Shown: positions 7,252-15,472, counted from the stretch's first letter. The stretch is DNA of 64,000 nucleotides from Clostridia bacterium (GCA_017430225.1 JAFRNK010000003.1:1-64000), one strand, 5' to 3'. Notes: generated by a model from the sequence alone, not told the origin. Translations and numbers: made by a program.

Positions 7252-7293
7252 CTACTGGACACTTTTTATGAAAATGCGAAAAGTGTCCAGTAG
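7252..7293. repeat. Perfect 15-bp inverted repeat after the MATE gene
   Basis: CTACTGGACACTTTT (7252-7266) and AAAAGTGTCCAGTAG (7279-7293) around a 12-nt loop. There is no long T-run, so it is either a weak bidirectional terminator or a protein or transposon-end site. Confidence 0.7.
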
Positions 7294-7396
7294 CATTTGA
7301 CGGCAAACACACGCACCATCATACCGGTCCCCCAATCTCCTGCTCTTTCCCTTTGTTCGTTCTGCTCCGTTTCCGTTTATTTCTCTGTCCTATCCG

Positions 7397-7425
7397 TTGA
7401 CAATCGCTCCCGATTGCGATAGACT
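7397..7425 (+). promoter_or_regulatory. Promoter of gpmI
   Basis: A perfect TTGACA (7397-7402), a 17-nt spacer and TAGACT (7420-7425), 65 nt before the start. Confidence 0.65.
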
Positions 7426-7489
7426 GACTGCGGCGGGGAATGAGCCCCGCTGCCAGATCGTTTTTAATGCATCAAGGAGGTATCGCAAT

Positions 7490-9064
7490 ATGAAGAAACC
7501 CGTTGTGCTCGTAGTGATGGACGGCGTGGGCGAAACGCCCTCCGAGCTCGGCAACATGGTCATGAAGGCCACCACCCCGACCCTGGATGAGTTCAAGGCC
7601 ACCTGCCCCTGGCAGTGCATCAAGGCCCACGGCGGCGCGGTCGGCCTGCCCACCGACGACGATATGGGCAACAGCGAAGTCGGCCACAACGCGCTGGGCT
7701 GCGGCCAGATCTATTCCCAGGGCGCCAAGCTGGTGAACGAATCCATCGAGTCCGGTTCCATTTACCAGAGCGAAACCTGGAAGGACCTCGCGGGTTCCGC
7801 GGTCGCGAACGGCTCGGCCCTGCATTTCATCGGCCTGCTCTCCGACGGCAACGTCCATTCCAACATCTCCCACCTGATCGCCATGCTGAAGGAAGCCAAG
7901 AAGGAAGGCGTGAAGAAAGTCCGCGTCCATACCCTGCTGGACGGCCGTGACGTGCCCGCCACCTCTGCCCTGGAATACATCGGCAAGCTGGAAGACGTGC
8001 TCGCTGAGCTGAATGACGGCACCTTCGACGGCCGGATCGCTTCCGGCGGCGGCCGTATGCAGATCACCATGGACCGCTATCAGGCGAACTGGGCGATGGT
8101 CAAGGCAGGCTGGGACGTACACGTCCACGGCGAAGGCCGCCTCTTCAACAGCGCTACGGAAGCCATCGAAACCCTGCGCGCCGAGACTGGCGCCATCGAC
8201 CAGGACCTGCCCGCCTTCGTCATCGCGGAGAACGGCAAGCCCGTGGGCGCCATGCAGGACGGCGACAGTGTGATCCTCTTCAACTTCCGCGGCGACCGCG
8301 CGCTGGAGATCTCCATGGCGTTCGACGGCGACGCGTCCTTCGACAAGTTTGACCGCGGCGTGATCCCGCAGGTCAAGTACGCCGGCATGCTGGAGTACGA
8401 CGGCGACCTGCACATCCCGCACAAGTACCTGGTCAACCCGCCGCAGATCCGTGACACCCTTACGGAGCTCCTGGTCGCCGCGGGGATCAAGGAATACGCC
8501 GTGTCCGAGACCCAGAAGTACGGCCATGTGACTTACTTCTGGAACGGCAACCGCTCCGGCAAGGTGTGCGAGGCACTGGAAGACTACTGTGAGATCCCCA
8601 GCGACGTGCGCTCCTTCGACGAGTGCCCCTGGATGAAGGCCACGGAGATCGCCGACAAGGTCATCGAGGCCATGCAGAGCCATCAGTACGGTTTCATCCG
8701 CTGCAACTTCCCCAACGGCGACATGGTCGGCCACACCGGCAACCTCTACGCCACGGAAATCGCGGTCGAGAGCGTCGACCTGGAACTGGCGCGGATCAAG
8801 AAGGTCTGCGACGCGGAAGGCTACATCCTGATCGTCACTGCGGACCACGGCAACTCCGACCAGATGCTGGAGAAGAACAAGAAGGGCAAGATCGAGGTCC
8901 GCACGGCGCACAGCCTGAATCCGGTCCCCTTCATCATCTATGACAAGGACGAGCGCCACGAGATGAAGGAAGGCGCCTTCGGCCTGGCGAACGTCGCGCC
9001 CACTGTCGCGCAGCTCCTGGAGCTGAAGCCTTTCGACAGCTGGGAAGAGAGCATGCTGAAGTAA
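7490..9064 (+). CDS. gpmI: 2,3-bisphosphoglycerate-independent phosphoglycerate mutase
   Basis: This encodes 524 residues from the ATG at 7490, preceded by AAGGAGG (7474-7480). Longer in-frame starts run into the promoter. The enzyme interconverts 3- and 2-phosphoglycerate in glycolysis using two metal ions, usually Mn2+. Motifs present are VLVVMDGVGE (metal Asp), DMGNSEVGHNALG with the phosphorylated Ser62, HTLLDGRDVP, FNFRGDRALE and VTADHGNSDQM. The length is as expected for the family. It is monocistronic, with its own promoter and a hairpin after the stop. Confidence 0.96.
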   Translation: MKKPVVLVVMDGVGETPSELGNMVMKATTPTLDEFKATCPWQCIKAHGGAVGLPTDDDMGNSEVGHNALGCGQIYSQGAKLVNESIESGSIYQSETWKDLAGSAVANGSALHFIGLLSDGNVHSNISHLIAMLKEAKKEGVKKVRVHTLLDGRDVPATSALEYIGKLEDVLAELNDGTFDGRIASGGGRMQITMDRYQANWAMVKAGWDVHVHGEGRLFNSATEAIETLRAETGAIDQDLPAFVIAENGKPVGAMQDGDSVILFNFRGDRALEISMAFDGDASFDKFDRGVIPQVKYAGMLEYDGDLHIPHKYLVNPPQIRDTLTELLVAAGIKEYAVSETQKYGHVTYFWNGNRSGKVCEALEDYCEIPSDVRSFDECPWMKATEIADKVIEAMQSHQYGFIRCNFPNGDMVGHTGNLYATEIAVESVDLELARIKKVCDAEGYILIVTADHGNSDQMLEKNKKGKIEVRTAHSLNPVPFIIYDKDERHEMKEGAFGLANVAPTVAQLLELKPFDSWEESMLK

Positions 9065-9079
9065 ACAAAACAAACGAAC

Positions 9080-9119
9080 AGGGCTGGCCATGGGAACGGG
9101 ACGTTCCCCGGTCAGCCCT
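9080..9119 (+). terminator. Hairpin after gpmI
   Basis: AGGGCTG and GGGAACG (9080-9098) pair with CGTTCCC and TCAGCCCT (9102-9119). It is a strong stem with only a short T-tract. It lies before the GH5 start and argues against longer starts for that gene. Confidence 0.6.
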
Positions 9120-9146
9120 CTTATGATTAGAAAGCGAGGGTTGAGA

Positions 9147-10103
9147 ATGCAGTACCTTAAAACGCTCGGATTTACCCGCGGCGTGAACCTCGGCGGCTGG
9201 ATGAGCCAGTGCGACTATTCAGAGGACCGGCTCGAGCACTTCATCACCGAGGCGGACATCGCGAAGATCGCGTCCTGGGGGCTCAATCACGTGCGTATCC
9301 CGGTGGACTACAACGTGTTTGAGAACGAGGACGGCAGCTGGAACGACGCGGGCTTCGCGCGCCTGAACCGCGCGCTGGGCTGGTGCCGGAAGCACGGGCT
9401 GAACGCGGTGATCGACCTACACAAGACCGCGGGCTTTTCCTTCGACAAGGACGAAGCGGAGGTCGGTTTCTTCGACAGCGAGGAATACCAGGAGCGCTTT
9501 TACCGCCTGTGGGAGGAGCTCGCGAAGCGCTGCGCGGGAGACCCGCGCCACGTGGCCTTCGAGCTGCTGAACGAGGTGACGGAGGAGGGCTTCATCGCCG
9601 CCTGGAACCGCATCGCCGCGGAGTGCATCCGCCGCGTGCGCCGCATCGCACCTTCCCACCTGATCCTGGTGGGCAGCTACCACAACAACAGCGCGCACGC
9701 CGTGCCCGCGCTCGATCCGCCCGCGGACGACAAGGTCATCTACAATTTCCATTGCTATGAGCCCGTCGGCTTCACCCACCAGGGTGCGCCGTGGGTGCCG
9801 TATCTGGACCAGGAAAAGCGCATGACCTATGAGGAAGCGGCGATCCCGCAGGATTATTTCGAGCGGGCCTTCGCGCCTGCCATTGAGCATGCGAAGAAGA
9901 ACGGCGCGGAGCTCTACTGCGGCGAGTACGGCGTCATCGACCGCGCGAGTCCTGAGGACGCCCTCAAATGGTACAAACACATCCACGCCGCGTTCGAAAA
10001 ATACGGCATCTCCCGCTGCGCCTGGAGCTACAAGCAGATGGACTTCGGCCTCTCCGACGCGAGGATGGACGGGGTCAGGGACGAGCTGATCAAATACCTG
10101 TAA
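9147..10103 (+). CDS. Glycoside hydrolase family 5, cellulase-like
   Basis: This encodes 318 residues from the ATG at 9147, after a GCGAGGG ribosome site. It has no signal peptide, so the enzyme is probably cytoplasmic and acts on imported oligosaccharides. The (beta/alpha)8 barrel shows FTRGVNLGGWM, HVRIPVDYN, FELLNEV with the acid/base Glu143, NFHCYEP and ELYCGEYGV with the nucleophile Glu260. Such intracellular GH5 proteins usually hydrolyse beta-linked gluco- or manno-oligosaccharides. The exact substrate is open. A repeat tract begins right after the stop codon. Confidence 0.88.
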   Translation: MQYLKTLGFTRGVNLGGWMSQCDYSEDRLEHFITEADIAKIASWGLNHVRIPVDYNVFENEDGSWNDAGFARLNRALGWCRKHGLNAVIDLHKTAGFSFDKDEAEVGFFDSEEYQERFYRLWEELAKRCAGDPRHVAFELLNEVTEEGFIAAWNRIAAECIRRVRRIAPSHLILVGSYHNNSAHAVPALDPPADDKVIYNFHCYEPVGFTHQGAPWVPYLDQEKRMTYEEAAIPQDYFERAFAPAIEHAKKNGAELYCGEYGVIDRASPEDALKWYKHIHAAFEKYGISRCAWSYKQMDFGLSDARMDGVRDELIKYL

Positions 10104-10320
10104 TAGAGTTCGGAATTCGGAATGCGGAGTGCGGAGTTATCCAATGTCCATTATGACATTCATTAACACCGCACTCCGCATTGTATTTTTATGTAAAGGT
10201 ATAAGGAATAAGGCATAAATCATTGTCATGAACATGATTTACTTATGGTCTGTGCCTTATGCGTTACATGTGCCCTTTATGGGTACTCCTCACTCATCGT
10301 TCCACACTTGTTCCCGCGTT
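10104..10320. repeat. Intergenic repeat cluster after GH5
   Basis: There is no gene. Directly after the stop comes an AGTTCGGAATTCGG / AATGCGGAGTGCGGAGT tract, mirrored at about 10168-10182 by CCGCACTCCGCATT. Next, ATAAGGCA (about 10207) pairs with TGCCTTAT (about 10253) around a CATG-rich centre. Then GTGCCCTTTATGGGTACT (about 10269-10286) is the reverse of a block found at 30024-30042. Some of these may act as a bidirectional terminator for the convergent neighbour at 10321. Confidence 0.65.
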
Positions 10321-11436
10321 TTAATCTCTCTTCAGTTTATTTCTGACCCACCTGATCCCGTCGCGGAAATCGCTGACCGCGCCGTTGAAGAAGCCGGCGC
10401 GGACGGCGGCCTGAACGACGACCGCGACGATCGGAGCGAGGGTCAGGCCGAGCACGCTGCCCAGCTGGAGGCCCAGGTACATGGTCACCAGCGACAGGAC
10501 GGGGCTCAGGCCCATCTGGCTCTTCATGAGGCGGGGTTCGGTCACCTTCCGCCCGATATAGAAGAACAGGTGCACGATCAGGATGATGGTCGCGATGCGC
10601 GTCTCGCGCACGAGATACAGGATGATGATCAGCGGTACGTACAGCGTGCCGTTGCCGAATATCGGCAGGAATTCGAGCAGCGCCGCCACGCAGGCGATCA
10701 CGAACGCGTACGGGATGCCGAATATGCTGAAGGCCGTCGCGGATACGATCAGGACGATCAGGGTATATATGACCTGGACGCGCAGATAGCCGGTGACCGC
10801 TTCCACAGCGGAGACGCGCAGCCGCGCGGAGGTGCTGTCGGGACGCTGCCTGAACAGGCGTTCCCGCCAGATGGGGTAGTCTCGGGCGATGAAAAAGCTG
10901 CTCAGGATCAGGAAGTTCGCGAACAACAATATGCCGGGCAGGCTCTTGGCGGTATTGACCGTGCCTGTCAGCAGGGTGCCCGCCAGCTGCGACGCCCAGG
11001 TGGTCAGCTGGGACAGGCCCTTGCCGATCATGTCGTCCAGCCGCGTCAGGTTGAAGCTTTCGTCAAACTGGCTGGTCAGCCAGTTCCTGAACGAGTGGTA
11101 GAGGTTCGTCAGCCGGTCGATGCTCTGGGGCGCGTTCTGCAGCGCGGCGATCGCCTGCGTTACCGCGAAGGACATGAACCAGTAGACGAACAGTCCGATG
11201 ACCACGTATACGAGCAGGAGCATCAGGAGCACCGCCAGCCAGCGCTTCATCTTCAGCCGCTTCTGCAGCCAGGCGATGGGCCGCTGCAGCGGCGCGGCCA
11301 GCAGAAGGGACAGTAAAAACGGCCCGAACAGGTACCAGCAGGCCGGGAGCCCCATGGTGACCAACGGGATCAGGGCAGCCAGAATCAGACAGCGTATCCC
11401 GATACGCTGCCAGAGCTGCCGTGCGTCCTGGGGCAT
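10321..11436 (-). CDS. AI-2E family transporter (YtvI-like permease)
   Basis: This encodes 371 residues. The start at 11436 is chosen because AGAGGTGAG precedes it. A longer reading frame would cross the promoter. About seven or eight membrane helices are arranged as in the AI-2E exporter/PerM superfamily: two at the N-terminus, a long soluble middle (LTNLYHSFRNWLTSQFDESF), then a cluster of helices with the family motif ALLEFLPIFGNGTLYVP and a C-terminal LGLQLGSVLGLTLAPIVAVV. In Firmicutes some members (YtvI) belong to the sporulation programme. Others export small signals or act as antiporters. No neighbouring gene fixes the role. Confidence 0.85.
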   Translation of the reverse strand: MPQDARQLWQRIGIRCLILAALIPLVTMGLPACWYLFGPFLLSLLLAAPLQRPIAWLQKRLKMKRWLAVLLMLLLVYVVIGLFVYWFMSFAVTQAIAALQNAPQSIDRLTNLYHSFRNWLTSQFDESFNLTRLDDMIGKGLSQLTTWASQLAGTLLTGTVNTAKSLPGILLFANFLILSSFFIARDYPIWRERLFRQRPDSTSARLRVSAVEAVTGYLRVQVIYTLIVLIVSATAFSIFGIPYAFVIACVAALLEFLPIFGNGTLYVPLIIILYLVRETRIATIILIVHLFFYIGRKVTEPRLMKSQMGLSPVLSLVTMYLGLQLGSVLGLTLAPIVAVVVQAAVRAGFFNGAVSDFRDGIRWVRNKLKRD

Positions 11437-11490
11437 GCATCTCACCTCTTTGGGCCGCGGCTCTTCCGCGGCGCGACTGATTTCGACAAT

Positions 11491-11519
11491 ATGATACAAC
11501 GTGACGCGGAGGATTGCAA
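11491..11519 (-). promoter_or_regulatory. Promoter of the AI-2E family gene
   Basis: On the minus strand, -35 TTGCAA (11514-11519), 17 nt, then -10 TATCAT (11491-11496). Confidence 0.55.
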
Positions 11520-11544
11520 GCGGGAAAAGAAGCATCCCAAGTGT

Positions 11545-11571
11545 ACGGCTTGCGGCGGTCAGCCGTCTTTT
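11545..11571 (+). terminator. Small hairpin with T-tract upstream of the DUF6442 promoter
   Basis: ACGGCT (11545-11550) and AGCCGT (11561-11566), then CTTTTGTTTT. No gene reads into it from the left on this strand, so it may insulate the next promoter. Confidence 0.35.
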
Positions 11572-11575
11572 GTTT

Positions 11576-11654
11576 TGCCAAGAAAACTTTGCAAAAACAC
11601 TTGACAAGTAAACTTGGCAGTGTTATATTATGGATGTGCCAAGCAAACTTGGCA
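11576..11654 (+). promoter_or_regulatory. Promoter with three copies of an XRE operator
   Basis: -35 TTGACA (11601-11606), 17 nt, -10 TATATT (11624-11629). Three 18-bp sites share the consensus TGCCAAGNAAACTTGGCA: 11576-11593 (one half degenerate), 11602-11619 (in the spacer, overlapping the -35) and 11637-11654 (a perfect dyad, TGCCAAG and CTTGGCA, just downstream of +1). The layout predicts repression by the XRE protein encoded in the same operon. Confidence 0.8.
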
Positions 11655-11672
11655 ATCAGAGGAGGTGTTCTG

Positions 11673-11993
11673 ATGAACAGGGAAGAAATCCTTGCGAAAA
11701 GCAAGCAGGAAAACCGAGGCCAGGATATAGCAAATCTGGAAATATCCATGTACAGCATTCAATTCGGCTGGGTCGTCGCGATATGCCTGCTTGCCGTTGT
11801 GGCGGTGTTGGACGCGATATTATTCAAAAGAATGGACAACGGGATATTCTTTGCTGTCATGGCGTCCAGCTCATCGGTGTTCTTCGTCAAATACTTGAAG
11901 CTGCGGAAACGCCATGAACTGGTCATCGCGATCGTCTACGCTGTCGCTGCTATAGCATTTCTGATCGCGTGGATCATGCAGTTGACGAAATGA
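11673..11993 (+). CDS. DUF6442 family small membrane protein
   Basis: This encodes 106 residues from the ATG at 11673, after GGAGGTG. The start is MNREEILAKSKQENRGQD, followed by three hydrophobic stretches (VVAICLLAVVAVLDAILF, FFAVMASSSSVFFVKYL and VIAIVYAVAAIAFLIAWI). This pattern and the pairing with a short XRE regulator 12 nt downstream are typical of DUF6442 genes in Clostridia. The function is unknown. The promoter with three operators suggests it is kept silent until the XRE protein is displaced. Confidence 0.8.
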   Translation: MNREEILAKSKQENRGQDIANLEISMYSIQFGWVVAICLLAVVAVLDAILFKRMDNGIFFAVMASSSSVFFVKYLKLRKRHELVIAIVYAVAAIAFLIAWIMQLTK

Positions 11994-12005
11994 CGGGGTG
12001 ACAGT

Positions 12006-12212
12006 ATGGACGAACAACTGATCCTGAAAAACAGGCTGAAGGAAGCGCGCGCGGAAAAAAAGCTGTCCCAGGCTGAACTGGCGGAGCTGGTCGGCGTATC
12101 GCGCAATACGATCAGTTCGATTGAAACGGGCCAGTTCAGCCCGACCGCGAAGCTTGCGCTGATTCTGTGCATCGCGCTGGACAAGAAATTCGAAGACGTA
12201 TTCTATTTCTGA
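12006..12212 (+). CDS. Short XRE family transcriptional regulator
   Basis: This encodes 68 residues that are almost only a helix-turn-helix: NRLKEARAEKKLSQAELAEL, VGVSRNTISSIETGQFSP, LALILCIALDKKFEDVFYF. It belongs to the YdaS/YozG-like minimal XRE proteins that pair with small membrane proteins. It very likely binds the three TGCCAAG/CTTGGCA dyads upstream of the operon. It has no effector domain, so any signal must act through the partner membrane protein or through protein level. Confidence 0.88.
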   Translation: MDEQLILKNRLKEARAEKKLSQAELAELVGVSRNTISSIETGQFSPTAKLALILCIALDKKFEDVFYF

Positions 12213-12241
12213 CGCTGGCGATCTTTAGTATCTATCGTTTA

Positions 12242-12268
12242 AAGGGGCTGTGCACCGGCCCCTTCAAA
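12242..12268. terminator. Bidirectional terminator between XRE and lactonase genes
   Basis: AAGGGGC (12242-12248) pairs with GCCCCTT (12258-12264). It lies between two convergent genes and serves either strand. Confidence 0.6.
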
Positions 12269-12278
12269 GCAAATGGAT

Positions 12279-13004
12279 TTATTCGTAGTACTCGGGGAAC
12301 AGGCGGACCTTTTTGCTGACTTCGTGCGCGAAGAACAGTTCGTAACCGATATCTTCGTAATGCTGGATCTTCTGGAGGGATTCTTCCGCTTTGCCGATGC
12401 TGGTGCAGAAACCGGGAACGAGCATGCTGCGCAGGTTGTCTTCCAGGGCCGCAGCATCGCCCGTCAGCATGATTTTGCCGTATTTCGGCATCTTCAGCAG
12501 CACGGACTGGTGTCCCGCGGAGTGGCCGCGTGTGTCGGTCAGTACGACCTGGCCGTCTCCGAACACGTCAAAGTCGACGTCGTCGGGCAGCTGGATGTAT
12601 TTGAAATCGCGGGTATCCTTATAATGGTCGTAGAAGTAGCCGCCTTCGCATTTGTCGTGCCACCAGGCCATTTTGAGTTCAGACTTGCGGATGATGAAAG
12701 TGGCCTTCGGGAACTTGGACATGTACAGTGTATGGTCGATGTGCATGTGGGTCATGATGACGTAGCGTACATCGTCGGTGGTATAGCCGAGTTTGCCGAG
12801 CACGGTGATCGGGTCTCCTTCGGGCACCGGGGTCTCTCCGTGGGTGCAGTCCACGCCCGCGTCTACCAGGCACAGGCCCTGTTCATGATCAATGATATAG
12901 AAGTAGTTGGGCATATCGATGGCGACGCCGCGGTCCTTGCCGCGGGTGAGGGAGTCTTTGCTCTTGAGGTGCATCATGGCGATCATGCATACATAGAGTT
13001 TCAT
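12279..13004 (-). CDS. Metallo-beta-lactamase fold lactonase (AHL-lactonase-like)
   Basis: This encodes 241 residues. The zinc-binding signature is THMHIDH (His86, His88, Asp90, His91), with further ligands in DTRGHSAGH (about His161-His165), TGDAA (Asp) and FFAHE (His near 228). The overall layout resembles N-acyl-homoserine lactonases of the AiiA type. It need not be a quorum-quenching enzyme. It shares a 17-bp palindromic operator with a carboxylate transporter and sits in a GntR regulon that includes a galactonate-dehydratase-like enzyme, so hydrolysis of a sugar-acid lactone is at least as likely. It is cytoplasmic, with no signal peptide. Confidence 0.85.
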   Translation of the reverse strand: MKLYVCMIAMMHLKSKDSLTRGKDRGVAIDMPNYFYIIDHEQGLCLVDAGVDCTHGETPVPEGDPITVLGKLGYTTDDVRYVIMTHMHIDHTLYMSKFPKATFIIRKSELKMAWWHDKCEGGYFYDHYKDTRDFKYIQLPDDVDFDVFGDGQVVLTDTRGHSAGHQSVLLKMPKYGKIMLTGDAAALEDNLRSMLVPGFCTSIGKAEESLQKIQHYEDIGYELFFAHEVSKKVRLFPEYYE

Positions 13005-13036
13005 GCTGTCTCCTTTCTTCTTTTCGAAACGAAAAT

Positions 13037-13092
13037 AATCTGTATTACAGATTTATCGACTTAATACTACCATTTGATCGCGTATCTGTCAA
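13037..13092 (-). promoter_or_regulatory. Lactonase promoter with a 17-bp GntR palindrome
   Basis: On the minus strand, -35 TTGACA (13087-13092), 17 nt, -10 TAGTAT (13064-13069). Just downstream, at 13037-13053, is the perfect palindrome AATCTGTATTACAGATT, covering about +4 to +20. A near copy sits in the transporter promoter at 14058-14074. Confidence 0.85.
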
Positions 13093-13132
13093 TAGTTACT
13101 TTTAAAGCAGGTGACTGGTTTTGAGGAATTAT

Positions 13133-13161
13133 TTGACAATTATCGCGGATTGCTTTATGAT
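13133..13161 (+). promoter_or_regulatory. Promoter of the GntR gene
   Basis: TTGACA (13133-13138), 17 nt, TATGAT (13156-13161). No copy of the palindrome overlaps it. The nearest one is about 80 bp away. Confidence 0.65.
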
Positions 13162-13208
13162 AAGCATCGTTTCAGATTGTTCCATCAATCGAAAGAGGAG
13201 GTAGGACC

Positions 13209-13913
13209 GTGGCTGCCAAGAAGAATAAAGCCAGCGCTTCAGAGATGGTTTTTGATTCGATTTTGAACGATATTACCAATCTCGAGTACAACTCCGGCGA
13301 CCGCCTGCCCTCTGAAAACGATCTCGCCGCAAAATACGGCGTTTCCCGGGTGACCATCCGGAAAGCGCTGAACATGCTGCTTGCTCTGGGCGTCATAGAA
13401 ACGCGGACGGGCGGCGGCTCATATGTACAGAAATTCAAATTCTCCCGTATCACGGACGCAGCCGCGAAAATCATGGTCAATCAGGTGTCTTCTGATGACA
13501 TCATGCAGTACCGCCGCCTTTTGGAAATGGAGTCCCTCCGTTCCCTGAAAACCACTGATCTGAAACCGGCAGATCTCCTTCAATTGAAAAAATACTGTTC
13601 GTTGATGGAAGAATGCGCGAATAAGGGTGATTACGACAGCTACGCGGATTACGATTTCCAGTTTCACCGCTTTATCTGCAAAATGTCGCACAACGCGCTC
13701 TTTGTTTACTCCTACGATATGCTCGGCTCGATCATGGTCGCGCATATGAAGTCACGCTACAGGATCCTTTCCCTCTCCGAGGAGGAAAAGAAAAGCCTGA
13801 TGCTCCTTACGGCCGGCGAGCACCGCAGGATCGTGGACGCCATCTCTGACGGCACCTGCGAAGAGCTTCTCTCCAAGATGCTCAGCGGCAATTATACAGA
13901 ACTGCCGGTGTAA
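13209..13913 (+). CDS. GntR family regulator (FadR/FCD type)
   Basis: This encodes 234 residues, with a GTG start after AGGAGGT. Residues about 10-75 are the winged helix (GDRLPSENDLAAKYGVSRVT, IRKALNMLLALGVIETRTGG, GSYV). The rest is an all-helical FCD ligand domain, with Asp and His metal or ligand residues around DYDFQFHRFICKMSHN and AGEHRRIVDAI. FCD regulators sense carboxylates. It is divergent from the lactonase and upstream of the transporter, both of which carry the AATCTGTATTACAGATT operator. It is therefore the likely repressor of a sugar-acid or hydroxy-acid regulon. Confidence 0.9.
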   Translation: MAAKKNKASASEMVFDSILNDITNLEYNSGDRLPSENDLAAKYGVSRVTIRKALNMLLALGVIETRTGGGSYVQKFKFSRITDAAAKIMVNQVSSDDIMQYRRLLEMESLRSLKTTDLKPADLLQLKKYCSLMEECANKGDYDSYADYDFQFHRFICKMSHNALFVYSYDMLGSIMVAHMKSRYRILSLSEEEKKSLMLLTAGEHRRIVDAISDGTCEELLSKMLSGNYTELPV

Positions 13914-14052
13914 AACTAATACAATATTCTTTACCATATCATTACAGCGTTGCTGCGGCCCGGGTCATCCCCGGGCTGTTTTCGTGATTCCCGGCATGCC
14001 GGCTTGGGAAGCGCGAATACAGGAAATTTTGAATAAGTTGTAAAATTTATGC

Positions 14053-14081
14053 TTGACAATCTGTATTACAGGTATTATTAT
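14053..14081 (+). promoter_or_regulatory. Transporter promoter with GntR operator in the spacer
   Basis: TTGACA (14053-14058), 17 nt, TATTAT (14076-14081). The spacer holds AATCTGTATTACAGGTA (14058-14074), which differs from the 13037 palindrome at three right-half positions. A bound protein here would block RNA polymerase. Confidence 0.85.
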
Positions 14082-14129
14082 ATTTGTAATATAAAAGCTT
14101 GTTAAGCGAGCTACAGAAAGGAGTCAAGT

Positions 14130-15455
14130 ATGAGTACTACAATGTTGGCGATCCTGGCGATCGTGACAATCCTGATCATTATGGTCCTGATCTTCAAGGA
14201 AATTTGTCCGCCGTTCGTCGCTTTCCTGATGGCATCTGTTGTAGTCGCACTGGTTCTCGGATACAAGAATCCGGACCTGCAGAAGTGGTTCGTGGAGGGT
14301 GCGAAAGGGCAGGCAAAGACAATAGCCCTGGTCATCTTCTGTATCTCTTTCTTCTTTATCCAGAACGAAGTGGGTGCCTTTGACGGCATCGTCAACTTCA
14401 TCATCAAGAAGATCGGCGGCAAGCCCCTGCTGATCATGGTCGCCGGCTGGCTGGTCGCGACGCTGTCCACCCTGGACGGACAGTCTGCTTCCACCATTCT
14501 GGTCACCGTTCCCGCCATGCTTCCGATTTACAAGAAAGCAAAGATCCGTCCGCTTTTCCTGTGCTTCCAGATCGCGTCCGTGATGGGCTGCATGGGCATC
14601 GTGCCCTGGAGCCAGGTCAACCTGCTGAACGCCACGCAGGTGGGTGTCGACGGTTATGCGACTTTCGCGTCCCACGGCCTCATCTGGGTCCTCTTCCTCG
14701 GCTGGGCGATCGCTTTCGGCCTCATGCTGCTCTATGGCACCTTTGAAGTCAAGCGCATCAAAGCAGGCAAGAACGACTACCTCGTCGGCGATACCGATGC
14801 CGGCCCCGGTGCCCGCACCGACGCCGTGACCGAGCGCCAGAAGAAGATGCGCCCCGTCAACTTCATCCTGATCCTGGCCCTGATCGTCTGCCTGTTCACC
14901 GGCTGGGTGGCTGACGTGGTCGCCTCTGCCGTTGCGCTCGTGCTCGTGCTGCTGATCAACTATGACGGCAAGACCATGCGCAAAGCTTTCAGCAAGTGCG
15001 CTCCTATGTGCCTTGGTTCTATCAGCATCATCCTGGCCGTCGGTATCTGGATGCAGGTCTTCCGCGGCACCAACATGATGAGCTCTCTGGTATCGTCCCT
15101 CCTGGGCATGCTGCCTGAAAGCCTGGTCAAGTACGCCCATGTCATCTTCGCCCTCATCAAAACGCCTGTCGACTTCTTCCTGTGCAACACCATGGCAATG
15201 TCCCTGGTTCCGGTGGTCGGCGAGATGGTGGTCACTGCCGGTGCCTGCTCCATGGAAACGGCCCATGCCCTCATGACCTGCACCGCGGCCTGCGGCATGG
15301 TCTGCTGCGCGTCTGCCGCTTATCAGTTCGTACTGCTGGATATGGCGGGCGGCGTCTCCCTGAAGGATCACGCGAAGTATGCACTGCCCAGAATGACCCT
15401 CCAGGGCGTTATCCAGACCCTGATCATGGTCGTGCTCGGCTTTGCTTTCCTGTGA
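14130..15455 (+). CDS. CitMHS-like carboxylate transporter (ion transporter superfamily)
   Basis: This encodes 441 residues, after AAAGGAG. About eleven or twelve hydrophobic helices lie in two halves. The conserved regions are VATLSTLDGQSASTILVTVP in the first half and a matching NTMAMSLVPVVGEM re-entrant region in the second, as in CitMHS and related ion-transporter-superfamily symporters. A hydrophilic loop (residues about 210-245) divides the halves. Such proteins import citrate, gluconate-like acids or other carboxylates with H+, Na+ or metal ions. The operator shared with the lactonase and the downstream dehydratase points to a sugar acid. It is cytoplasmic-membrane located. Confidence 0.8.
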   Translation: MSTTMLAILAIVTILIIMVLIFKEICPPFVAFLMASVVVALVLGYKNPDLQKWFVEGAKGQAKTIALVIFCISFFFIQNEVGAFDGIVNFIIKKIGGKPLLIMVAGWLVATLSTLDGQSASTILVTVPAMLPIYKKAKIRPLFLCFQIASVMGCMGIVPWSQVNLLNATQVGVDGYATFASHGLIWVLFLGWAIAFGLMLLYGTFEVKRIKAGKNDYLVGDTDAGPGARTDAVTERQKKMRPVNFILILALIVCLFTGWVADVVASAVALVLVLLINYDGKTMRKAFSKCAPMCLGSISIILAVGIWMQVFRGTNMMSSLVSSLLGMLPESLVKYAHVIFALIKTPVDFFLCNTMAMSLVPVVGEMVVTAGACSMETAHALMTCTAACGMVCCASAAYQFVLLDMAGGVSLKDHAKYALPRMTLQGVIQTLIMVVLGFAFL

Positions 15456-15472
15456 TCGATCATTCATCAGTC

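Noticed and set aside
7472..9091. A 539-codon minus-strand frame antisense to gpmI.
   Set aside because: It is a shadow of the G+C-rich codon pattern. The peptide is rich in His, Val and Arg with no known domain, while the plus strand is a complete GpmI.
12279..13004. A dedicated quorum-quenching AHL lactonase.
   Set aside because: The fold and motif fit, but the shared operator with carboxylate-use genes makes a metabolic lactonase at least as likely, so the narrow name was not used.
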